NCBI GenBank assembly: GCA_905214175.1
Contig: CAJMLD010000067.1
Coordinates: 1 to 7,632, forward strand
Direction of reading: 5' to 3'
DNA from: an uncultured bacterium
GTDB lineage: Bacteria; Actinomycetota; Coriobacteriia; Coriobacteriales; Atopobiaceae
DNA: 7,632 bases
Below the pieces are notes generated by a model. It was not told the DNA's origin, made no database searches, and saw only the letters and a list, made by a program, of their open reading frames with translations. The position numbers and the translations under genes were made by a program. Below, piece by piece: positions 1-5,382 of the stretch. Position 1 is the first letter of the stretch, and each line of letters opens with the position of its first letter.

Positions 1-34
1 CTACCTCAATGTTATCAGTCACACCTTTACCCTT

Positions 35-62
35 ATTATAGGCCTTCCAGAGAAAATGGCGA
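35..62 (-). promoter_or_regulatory. Possible minus-strand promoter leading out of the window
   Basis: A perfect TATAAT (40-35 on the minus strand) lies 16 bases after TCGCCA (62-57), which matches the -35 consensus at four of six positions. It would drive a gene beyond position 1, where the actinobacterial gene order predicts efp. The -35 is weak and overlaps an arm of the inverted repeat at 58-118. Confidence 0.3.
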
Positions 63-118
63 GAAAGCCAAGGTCAAGGTGGGAGTTTCTCCTAACGCCG
101 TTCACCGATTTTCTCGCC
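58..118. repeat. Spaced inverted repeat in the AT-richer left edge
   Basis: GGCGAGAAA (58-66) and TTTCTCGCC (110-118) are perfect nine-base complements 43 bases apart. Between them GGAG TTT CTCC (82-92) makes a small hairpin of its own. This could fold as a two-tier RNA structure in a minus-strand transcript; I do not recognise it as a known riboswitch. Confidence 0.4.
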
Positions 119-159
119 GAGATGATGGATGGCGCCACGGGGCTGGTTTTGGCAGCAAC

Positions 160-218
160 TGCTGCGGAAACCTTCGCTGTGGCGCCATTTTGGCGCCTGA
201 AGGCTCGTTTCCGCAGCA
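160..218. repeat. Long imperfect inverted repeat at the first unit junction
   Basis: TGCTGCGGAAAC (160-171) and GTTTCCGCAGCA (207-218) are perfect 12-base complements. Inside them CTTC (172-175) can pair with GAAG (199-202), and GGCGCCA (181-187) with TGGCGCC (191-197), giving about 23 pairs in one extended hairpin with small internal loops. Only this junction has the outer arm; the other units have GTACG-type sequence there. Confidence 0.6.
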
Positions 219-413
219 AGTGCGTACATAGCTCTCGCTGTGGCGCCGTTCTGGCGCCCGAAGGCTGGTTTCCGCAGCAAGTGCGTACGAAACCCTCGCT
301 GTGGCGCCGTTCTGGCGCCATAGGGGCAGTTCCAGCAGCAAATCCGCACGTAGGTCTCGCTGTGGCGTCTCCCTGGCACCAGAGGGCGCGTTTTCGCAGC
401 ACCCCGTACGAAA

Positions 414-450
414 GGGCCCCTCTGGCGTCAATCCGACACCAGAGGGGCCC
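414..450 (-). other. 16-bp-stem hairpin downstream of pepQ
   Basis: GGGCCCCTCTGGYGTC at one arm (414-429) and its complement (435-450) form a 16-bp stem around a five-base loop. The one irregular pair is C-A when read on the plus strand but a U-G wobble in minus-strand RNA, so the structure is continuous only in transcripts coming from pepQ. It is followed by CTTTCG rather than a true U run. It could block 3' exonucleases or back up termination. It is built from the junction of the last two repeat units. Confidence 0.6.
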
Positions 451-462
451 AGCGTACTCGAG

Positions 463-488
463 AAAAACATCCCCTACTAGCAGGGAAT
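463..488 (-). terminator. Weak intrinsic terminator around the pepQ stop codon
   Basis: On the minus strand, ATTCCCT (488-482) pairs with AGGGGAT (475-469) as a 7-bp stem with one U-G wobble and a six-base loop GCTAGT containing the pepQ stop codon. After one G comes a run of five T (467-463). The geometry fits a rho-independent terminator, but the stem has only three G-C pairs, so it may be leaky. The much stronger hairpin at 414-450 lies just downstream. Confidence 0.4.
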
Positions 489-1604
489 ACACACTAGGTC
501 GTGCGGAGACTGGGTGAAGACCTCGTAGCCGTTCTCGGTCACGATGCCGAAGTCCTCGACGCGCACGCCGAACTGCCCGGGCAGGTACGTGCCCGGCTCC
601 ACGGTAATCACCGAGCCAGCGGGGATGGGCTTGTCGTTCCTCATGTTGAACATGGGCTGCTCGTGAATCTCCAGGCCCACGCCGTGTCCCAGACCATGCA
701 CGAAGCAGTACTCGGGGAAGCCCGCCTCGCAGATGACCTTGTGCGCCAGCTCGTGGATCTCGCGGCCAATGACGCCCCCGTGAATGGCAGCCTCGCAGGC
801 CTCGTTTGCCGCACGCGTTGCCTCGTAGACCTTACGCTGAAGATCGCTGGGCTCGCCCACGCAGACCGTGCGCGTCATGTCCGAGTGGTAGTCGTGGTAG
901 CCGGCGCCATAGTCCATCACGATCATGTCACCACGCTGAATCACGCGCTCGCCGGGCTGCGCATGGGGGTTGGCGCCGTTGGGACCGGAAGCGATGATCG
1001 AGTCGAAGGAGAGCGAGTCGGCACCGTTGGAGAGCATCCAACCCTCCAGCTCGGCACGCACCTGCTGCTCGGTGAGGCCAGGCTTGATGTAGCCGCAGAT
1101 GTGCTCGAACGCCGCATCGGTGATCGACTGCGCGTGGCGCATGAGCTCGACCTCCTCCGCATCCTTCACGATGCGCAGGTTGGCAATGTCGCCATGGAGG
1201 CGCGGCATGAGGACGGCCACGGAGGCCTTGGCGCACTCCTCGCCCAACGCGTCAAAGAACGCCAGGTCGCAGGTGTCCTCGACGGCCACGACGCGCGAGC
1301 GGGTCTCGCGGATGCGCTGCGCCGCCCACCACGCGGGGGCGACGATGTCCATGTCGAGCTTCCAGGGGGTGTCCGCACCAAGGCGGTTCTGGAAGGTGCC
1401 AAAGTAACGCGAGTCGGTGTGGAGCCAGAGACCGTCGGCGGTCACGAAGGCGGTGTGGGCGACCTCGTCGTCAAAGGTGCGCTCAGCACCGGTGAGCCAG
1501 CGAAGGTCGGGGTTGTTGCGAAGGATTACCGCGTCATAGCCCCTCTCGGCCATAAGGGCGCGGAACCTCTCGACGCGTGCGGCGCAGGCGTGTGCATCTG
1601 CCAT
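477..1604 (-). CDS. pepQ: M24 family Xaa-Pro aminopeptidase / dipeptidase
   Basis: A cytoplasmic metallopeptidase of the pita-bread fold that releases residues N-terminal to proline. The 375 residues comprise an N-terminal creatinase-like domain (about 8-135) and a catalytic domain (about 145-370). All five dinuclear-metal ligands are visible: D231 in MDYGA, D242 in HSDMTRT, H307 in HGLGHGVGLEIHE, E336 in TVEPGTY and E350 in VRVEDF. Supporting H303 and H314 are also present. The length fits short Gram-positive Xaa-Pro peptidases rather than the longer E. coli PepP; sequence alone does not separate aminopeptidase (pepP-like) from dipeptidase (pepQ) use, so the symbol follows the actinobacterial aroB - pepQ - efp gene order. 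The ATG start has GGGAGAAG eight bases upstream. It is the last gene visible, with its TAG stop in the loop of a candidate terminator. Confidence 0.93.
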   Translation of the reverse strand: MADAHACAARVERFRALMAERGYDAVILRNNPDLRWLTGAERTFDDEVAHTAFVTADGLWLHTDSRYFGTFQNRLGADTPWKLDMDIVAPAWWAAQRIRETRSRVVAVEDTCDLAFFDALGEECAKASVAVLMPRLHGDIANLRIVKDAEEVELMRHAQSITDAAFEHICGYIKPGLTEQQVRAELEGWMLSNGADSLSFDSIIASGPNGANPHAQPGERVIQRGDMIVMDYGAGYHDYHSDMTRTVCVGEPSDLQRKVYEATRAANEACEAAIHGGVIGREIHELAHKVICEAGFPEYCFVHGLGHGVGLEIHEQPMFNMRNDKPIPAGSVITVEPGTYLPGQFGVRVEDFGIVTENGYEVFTQSPHDLVCIPC

Positions 1605-1647
1605 GTTTCTCTCTTCTCCCTAGTAATGTGGACAGTTTTCACTGACA

Positions 1648-1675
1648 GCACCGCCCGCTGGTTGGCAGGCGGCGC
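1648..1675 (-). other. Hairpin in the gap upstream of pepQ
   Basis: On the minus strand, GCGCCGCCTGC and GCGGGCGGTGC pair as an 11-bp stem with two G-U wobbles around loop CAACCA. It lies in the 83-nt gap between the aroB-like stop and pepQ, the longest intergenic gap between genes in the window. No run of U follows, so it is not a classical intrinsic terminator; it could be an RNA processing site or a pause. I found no convincing -10/-35 pair for a separate pepQ promoter in the rest of the gap. Confidence 0.35.
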
Positions 1676-1687
1676 GTGTGGAGCCGG

Positions 1688-2839
1688 TTATCTCGCGGAG
1701 CACCACGCGGCAGCGTGCTCGGCAAGCTGGTCGTCCTCGATGGCCGCAAGGCGCACGCGGCCAAGCGAGCGCGGCAGCTCTAGCATGAACTTGTTCGAAC
1801 GACGGAAGCGCTCGGCCTTGAGCGCGGCTGCCATGGCCGTGGGGTCCACCGAGCACTCAACGTAGCCCAGCTCAAGGCGGTCAAGCAACTCGTCCTGCGT
1901 GAGCATATCGTCGACCGAGAGCCCACCCTGTGCCACCGAAAGGCGTGCCGAGAAGCGCATGGCCTCGGCAAGCAGGGTCGATGAGGGCACGTCTTCGCCC
2001 ACCAGGGGTCGAAGCGCATGCACGAACGTGGTGCCGTAGTCGATGGACTGTCGCACGGCGACCGAGGTGGACGATATGATCTTGCCGCGGCTCTTCAAGC
2101 AGTCGACCATCTGGTCACAGATGGCAGCACGGTCGAGCGCGGCAATATCGTTCGCACGGTCAAAGAGACGTCCAAACGACTTGTCCGAGTCTGCCATGGC
2201 GCTGGTCACAAAGAGAGCGCGGGCGAGAAGGGCGGCCTCGTCAGTGCGTGTGCCATCCACAACGTCGAGGTCACAGTACACGTACCGGGCGCTTCCGTCC
2301 TGCGTGACCATCCGCTCCGCTCCAGGCAGGTCGAGCGCAAGCGGGGTCACGCCGGCGAGAAGCGCGGTGGTCGGGTCGAGTGGGACCTGCGCAAGCGTCA
2401 GACCGCCGCACCATGTGTGGCACGCGAACGACGCCGTGGAAAGGGCACGCACACCTCCCACGGCAACGGCGACATCGTCGCCATTCACGCCTGTCTCCGC
2501 AAGCCCCTCGTACACGGACTCGAGAGCCGCAGTCGAGGAGGCCTCCGGACCGGACGGAAGGTCGAGCTGGTGCACGCGGAAGCCCACGTCCGTAAGGTCG
2601 CGGCGGATGGCCTCAACGACGTCTGCAGGCGTCTCGGGAACGGACGTCAGCACGGCCGCACGAGGCTTGCCAACATAGGCGCGCAGGTCATTGCCCATGG
2701 TGCCAATGAGGTCATCGCCAACGCGGGCGTCGAGGGAGTTGCCACGGAGGTTGACCCACTGGCGCTTCGCGCGGATGCGCACAGGGCCATCGTCCTTCTC
2801 GGCGCCGTTTGACTGCTCGTCCTGGGTGTTCTCGCTCAC
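1688..2839 (-). CDS. Degenerate 3-dehydroquinate synthase (AroB-like) homologue, probable pseudoenzyme
   Basis: This 383-residue protein aligns along its length with AroB, which converts DAHP to 3-dehydroquinate using NAD and a divalent metal. Landmarks recognisable in order are LPSGPEASS (where GExxK belongs), AVGGV (for GGGV), AQVP, LPG at 171-173, IDYGTTFVHA at 266-275 (for LNxGHTFGHA) and AMRFSARLS near 293-301. Catalytic residues are largely gone. The metal-binding Glu of the AExIK motif has no counterpart around 204-219; the first His of GHTFGH is T270; the His of HGEA falls on S286. The VDSSVGGK stretch and DKK motif are also unmatched. Only H274 remains. The ORF has no internal stop, and its GTG overlaps the aroK TGA, with AGGGGG five bases upstream. 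It sits where actinobacteria keep aroB. An enzymatic role seems unlikely; a scaffold or regulatory role with AroK is possible but unproven. Confidence 0.85.
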   Translation of the reverse strand: MSENTQDEQSNGAEKDDGPVRIRAKRQWVNLRGNSLDARVGDDLIGTMGNDLRAYVGKPRAAVLTSVPETPADVVEAIRRDLTDVGFRVHQLDLPSGPEASSTAALESVYEGLAETGVNGDDVAVAVGGVRALSTASFACHTWCGGLTLAQVPLDPTTALLAGVTPLALDLPGAERMVTQDGSARYVYCDLDVVDGTRTDEAALLARALFVTSAMADSDKSFGRLFDRANDIAALDRAAICDQMVDCLKSRGKIISSTSVAVRQSIDYGTTFVHALRPLVGEDVPSSTLLAEAMRFSARLSVAQGGLSVDDMLTQDELLDRLELGYVECSVDPTAMAAALKAERFRRSNKFMLELPRSLGRVRLAAIEDDQLAEHAAAWCSAR

Positions 2840-3375
2840 AAAAGCCCCCTCTCCCAGAGCAGCTGGCCAGACTCGCTGGCCACCTGCTCGAAGGTCCTGT
2901 TTCGAATGTCGATGGTGATGTCGGCCGCCTGCTGGTAAAGCGGGCGACGGTGGCGGAAGAGCGCCTGCGCGTGAGAGGTGTCACCCAAATCGGGCCGCCG
3001 CTCCGGGCACCGCATCTGGCGCAGCGAGTCGGAGAGATCGCCATCGAGGTAGACCACCACGCCCATGCGATGCATGAGCACGCAGTTCTCGGGCCTCTCG
3101 ACCACTCCCCCGCCACAGCTCACGAGCAGCGACTTGCGAGAAGCCAGTCCCTCAAGGACCCGGGTCTCCTCGTCGCGAAAGCCCTCCTCGCCACGCGAGG
3201 CAAAGACGTCGCACACGCTCATGCCCAGAGCACGCTCGACCATCTGGTCCGTGTCCACGTAGGGCCGGCAGAAGAGCTTGCCCAGGTTGCGTGCGAGGGT
3301 AGATTTGCCTGCGCCGAGAAACCCCACGAAGAAGATGTGGTCGCAGCCCTCGTGGATGACGTAACCCTCGCCCAA
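2836..3375 (-). CDS. aroK: Shikimate kinase
   Basis: Shikimate kinase phosphorylates shikimate at the 3-hydroxyl using ATP, in the pathway to chorismate. Numbering from the chosen TTG (179 residues, the usual family length): Walker A GFLGAGKST with K24; shikimate-binding DTD with D41 and D43; FRDEE with R67; the glycine triplet 88-90; lid arginine R127 in RRPDL; and R143 in the HRRPLY motif. Every catalytic and binding residue I know for the family is present. A GTG at 3426 would add 17 residues and overlap the yqeG end by seven bases, but it has no clear ribosome-binding site and would place about 30 residues before the first strand. The TTG at 3375 has AAGGAAG eight bases upstream. The TGA overlaps the next gene's GTG by four bases. 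The gene looks functional, unlike its partner. Confidence 0.94.
   Translation of the reverse strand: MGEGYVIHEGCDHIFFVGFLGAGKSTLARNLGKLFCRPYVDTDQMVERALGMSVCDVFASRGEEGFRDEETRVLEGLASRKSLLVSCGGGVVERPENCVLMHRMGVVVYLDGDLSDSLRQMRCPERRPDLGDTSHAQALFRHRRPLYQQAADITIDIRNRTFEQVASESGQLLWERGLL
2845..2850 (-). promoter_or_regulatory. Ribosome-binding site of the aroB-like gene
   Basis: AGGGGG lies five bases before the GTG at 2839, inside the final codons of aroK. It supports the GTG start and shows that the degenerate gene is still equipped for translation. Confidence 0.6.
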
Positions 3376-3383
3376 AACTCGCT

Positions 3384-3390
3384 CTTCCTT
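3384..3390 (-). promoter_or_regulatory. Ribosome-binding site deciding the aroK start
   Basis: AAGGAAG lies eight bases upstream of a TTG codon (3373-3375). It is the best Shine-Dalgarno match near this gene and the reason for choosing the shorter reading over the GTG at 3426. Confidence 0.5.
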
Positions 3391-3419
3391 GCTCCCGTGC
3401 GTACCTGACGCGCTCGATT

Positions 3420-3968
3420 CTAGCACCCGTCACTACTGCCAGACGCAGCGCCGGCCTCGCCCTCGAACTCGACACCACGCAACACGACGGCCTCCCCCAA
3501 CCGAAAGAGCTGCGTATACCAGAGGTCGCGGCGTGACTGGGGCCGCACCAGAATGGTGCGCACGCCCGCAAGGTTGCCGGCAAGGACGTCCGTGAAGACC
3601 TGGTCGCCCACGATCACCGTCTGCTCGGGTCCCACGCCCATGCGGGCCATGGCCACCCATGCCGAGAAGGGCGCAGGCTTCATGGCATGATCCACCACGG
3701 GACAGCCGAGCTCGCACGCGGAGGCAGCGACCTCGCCCGAGTGGAAGTTGTTCGAGAGCATGCACGTTGCTATGCCCGCGGAGCGCAGGCGCTCGAGCCA
3801 CGCCTTGACGGCGGGAGGCGCCACATGCGTGTCCCTGGGGACGCAGGTGTTATCACGGTCGAGAAGGACCAGGCGCACGCCGGCCGCAACAAGCTCGTCC
3901 ACATCGATGAGGTCGACCGAGGCAACATAGCGCGTGGCCCGGAAGGGCGAGAGAATCCCTCGGGACAT
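3420..3968 (-). CDS. YqeG family HAD IIIA-type phosphatase
   Basis: A small single-domain HAD-superfamily hydrolase of the YqeG type, 182 residues from the chosen ATG. All four HAD motifs are visible: LLDRDNT with nucleophile D37 and acid/base D39; the SNN motif II at 72-74; the motif III lysine K97 in MKPAP; and GDQVFTD with D122 and D127. There is no cap domain and no signal peptide, so it should act in the cytoplasm. The physiological substrate of the family is not established to my knowledge. A GTG at 3977 overlaps the mltG stop as GTGA and would add three residues, but the only Shine-Dalgarno (GGGAG, 3979-3983) is one base from that GTG and ten from the ATG at 3968. I prefer the ATG. In mycobacteria this slot, between mltG and aroK, is occupied by aroE and aroC. 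Confidence 0.9.
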   Translation of the reverse strand: MSRGILSPFRATRYVASVDLIDVDELVAAGVRLVLLDRDNTCVPRDTHVAPPAVKAWLERLRSAGIATCMLSNNFHSGEVAASACELGCPVVDHAMKPAPFSAWVAMARMGVGPEQTVIVGDQVFTDVLAGNLAGVRTILVRPQSRRDLWYTQLFRLGEAVVLRGVEFEGEAGAASGSSDGC

Positions 3969-3973
3969 GTCGC

Positions 3974-5368
3974 TCACGCTCCCGAGTTCTGGGCAATGAC
4001 CTGCTGGTGCTGCTCGTACGTCTCAGAGAAGGCGTGCACGGAGCTCGTGATGTAGAAGTAGTAGTAGCCGGTGTCGTCGGGGTTGGCGGCAGCCGTGAGA
4101 GAGGCTAGGCCTGGGTTGCAGACGGGCGTGGGCGTGAGCCCCATGTTGGTATAGGTGTTGTAGGGGTCGTCCTGCGTCAGATCGTCTGCAGTGACCTCAC
4201 GACCAAGCGTGTAGGCAAGCGTCGCGTCGCTCTGGAGTGGCATGCTCGCCGCAATGCGGTTGTAGAAGACAGACGAGACAAGCGGGCGATCGTCATCGGT
4301 CAGGGCTTCCTTCTCGATGATGGAAGCCATGGTGAGCACGTCGTAGTTGGTGAAGGACCTGCCGTAGCGCGCCTCGAGCGTCTGCCGGGCGGTGTCGAGG
4401 TCGAGGGTGGCAACCTCGGCCTGGTACTGGTCGAGCATCGCACGGATGATCGAGTCTGCCGTGACGGTCTGCCCGGCGAAATCGTAAGTCTTCGGGAAGA
4501 GGAAGCCCTCCAGCGAGTCGTTTGCCGCCTCGGAGAGGAAGGGGTAGTCCGCCACGTAGTTGGATGCCTTGGCCTGGGCGATGAAGTCGCCCGAGGAGAT
4601 GCCGAACTTCTCCTCAACGAGTGCGGCAACCTGCGCCACGGTATAGCCCTCGGGCACCTGCAGGGTCGAGGCGGTAGAGTTGGGACCTGCCATGAGCTGA
4701 TCAATCACGTTCGAGACGGACGAGCCCGTGAGTAGCGAGTACGTGCCGCTCTTGAGCTTCTGGTCGGCGTTTTGCTTCTGGACCTCCTGCAAAAAGGAAG
4801 AGGAGTCCGAGATGACGCCGGCCTGTTGGAGAATCGAGGCGATGTTCGCGGTGCTCGAACCGTCGGGGATGGTAACCTCGACCTCCTGTCCGGCTGCGAC
4901 CTGCGGCTCGTTGGTATTAGAGCCCTGACCAAGCCTGGGGAGCACAAGCGCAAAGAAGAGGGCGACAAAGGCCGCAACGCCAGCGAGAACGGCCACAAGG
5001 ATGGCGACGCCCTTGGGGCCGTTGCCACGCCCGCCCCCAGAGCCGCGGCGCGGTGAGCCGTTCGCACGGGCACGCCTGGTTGCTGCGGCGGTCCGCGCCG
5101 AGAGGTGGCTCGTCGTGCCACCGATAGCACCGGTAGACCCCGGCGCAGGAGTGCTCATGCGAGCCGCGGCATCTGCGTGACGCGCGACGCCCGCATGTGG
5201 CGTCTTGCCCGTGCCAGCCGAGGGACGGCCCTGCGAGGGGCGATCCCGCATGGGGGTAGGCTGCGCCTGGGTGCGCGGAGAGGCACCCGTCCCCTGCTGA
5301 GTCGCATCGGTGCGGAAGTGCGCCGCGCGGCGATGCGGACTTTGGTTGCTTTGGTTGTTCGTGGGCAT
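3974..5368 (-). CDS. mltG: Endolytic transglycosylase MltG with long basic cytoplasmic tail
   Basis: MltG (YceG family) is a membrane-anchored lytic transglycosylase that cuts nascent peptidoglycan glycan strands. The 464 residues fall into three parts: a hydrophilic tail rich in Arg, Pro, Thr, Ser and Ala (1-118); one transmembrane helix (about 119-146) after basic RRGSGGGRGNGPKG; and an extracytoplasmic region. The latter has a LysM-like segment (about 162-235) and the YceG domain, with GFLFPKTY (288-295), ASIIEKEA with likely catalytic E352, YNRI and LQSDATLAY (369-386), YNTY and the CNPG region (403-420), and the terminal HAFSETYEQHQ. The tail is much longer than in E. coli MltG. The ATG start has GAGAGG eight bases upstream, overlapping the ruvX stop. 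Its final TGA overlaps an alternative GTG start of the next gene. Confidence 0.97.
   Translation of the reverse strand: MPTNNQSNQSPHRRAAHFRTDATQQGTGASPRTQAQPTPMRDRPSQGRPSAGTGKTPHAGVARHADAAARMSTPAPGSTGAIGGTTSHLSARTAAATRRARANGSPRRGSGGGRGNGPKGVAILVAVLAGVAAFVALFFALVLPRLGQGSNTNEPQVAAGQEVEVTIPDGSSTANIASILQQAGVISDSSSFLQEVQKQNADQKLKSGTYSLLTGSSVSNVIDQLMAGPNSTASTLQVPEGYTVAQVAALVEEKFGISSGDFIAQAKASNYVADYPFLSEAANDSLEGFLFPKTYDFAGQTVTADSIIRAMLDQYQAEVATLDLDTARQTLEARYGRSFTNYDVLTMASIIEKEALTDDDRPLVSSVFYNRIAASMPLQSDATLAYTLGREVTADDLTQDDPYNTYTNMGLTPTPVCNPGLASLTAAANPDDTGYYYFYITSSVHAFSETYEQHQQVIAQNSGA
3979..3983 (-). promoter_or_regulatory. Ribosome-binding site deciding the YqeG start
   Basis: GGGAG lies inside the last codons of mltG. 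It is ten bases from the ATG at 3968 but only one base from the GTG at 3977, so it favours the internal ATG even though the GTG makes the familiar four-base overlap with the mltG stop. Confidence 0.5.
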
Positions 5369-5376
5369 GTCGTTTG

Positions 5377-5382
5377 CCTCTC
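5377..5382 (-). promoter_or_regulatory. Ribosome-binding site of mltG
   Basis: GAGAGG lies eight bases before the mltG ATG. It overlaps the ruvX stop codon (5381-5383), so mltG translation probably follows from ruvX termination. It supports the chosen start. Confidence 0.6.

Larger units (their letters stand above)
127..460. repeat. Six-unit tandem repeat, 61-bp period, with paired GGCGCC palindromes
   Basis: Units by inspection are 127-176 (50 bp, lacking about 11 bp of the palindromic part), 177-237, 238-298, 299-359 (61 bp each), 360-419 (60 bp) and 420-460 (41 bp, truncated). Units two and three agree at about 53 of 61 positions; divergence grows toward both ends. A typical unit begins CTGTGGCGCC, has a second GGCGCC 11 bp later, then a GAAGGCTGGTTTCCGCAGCA-like segment, a GTACG core and CTCG. 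Seven GGCGCC sites lie within 131-319. Because 61 is not a multiple of three, the reading frame rotates at each unit; the open frames here are a by-product, and no ribosome-binding site or known domain supports a protein. I cannot assign a known repeat family. Confidence 0.85.

Noticed and set aside
1..22. GTG at 20-22 as the start of the next minus-strand gene
   Set aside because: Only seven codons are visible before the window ends, the sequence resembles no EF-P start, and the putative promoter would leave almost no leader.
127..460. CRISPR array
   Set aside because: The whole 61-bp unit is repeated, with no alternation of constant repeats and variable spacers, and no cas genes nearby.
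127..460. tRNA cluster or other structured RNA genes
   Set aside because: Units are about 61 bases and lack a T-loop GTTCRANNC, a CCA-adjacent acceptor stem or any cloverleaf pattern.
56..517. 153-codon plus-strand frame across the repeats
   Set aside because: It crosses all repeat units in rotating frame and runs into the end of pepQ; no ribosome-binding site or recognisable domain.
1605..1687. Separate promoter for pepQ
   Set aside because: No -10/-35 pair at acceptable spacing was found; the gap may simply be transcribed through from the upstream operon.
501..1865. 454-codon plus-strand open frame opposite pepQ
   Set aside because: It is antisense to a gene with a complete set of M24 catalytic residues. 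High GC3 on the coding strand commonly leaves the opposite strand open; no domain or ribosome-binding site is seen.
2018..2812. 264-codon plus-strand open frame opposite the aroB-like gene
   Set aside because: It is a shadow of a minus-strand gene with clear AroB-like landmarks and an RBS; the antisense translation shows no family resemblance.
3376..3426. GTG start of aroK at 3426
   Set aside because: No Shine-Dalgarno is evident and it would add 17 residues ahead of a protein that already has family length from the TTG at 3375. It remains possible.
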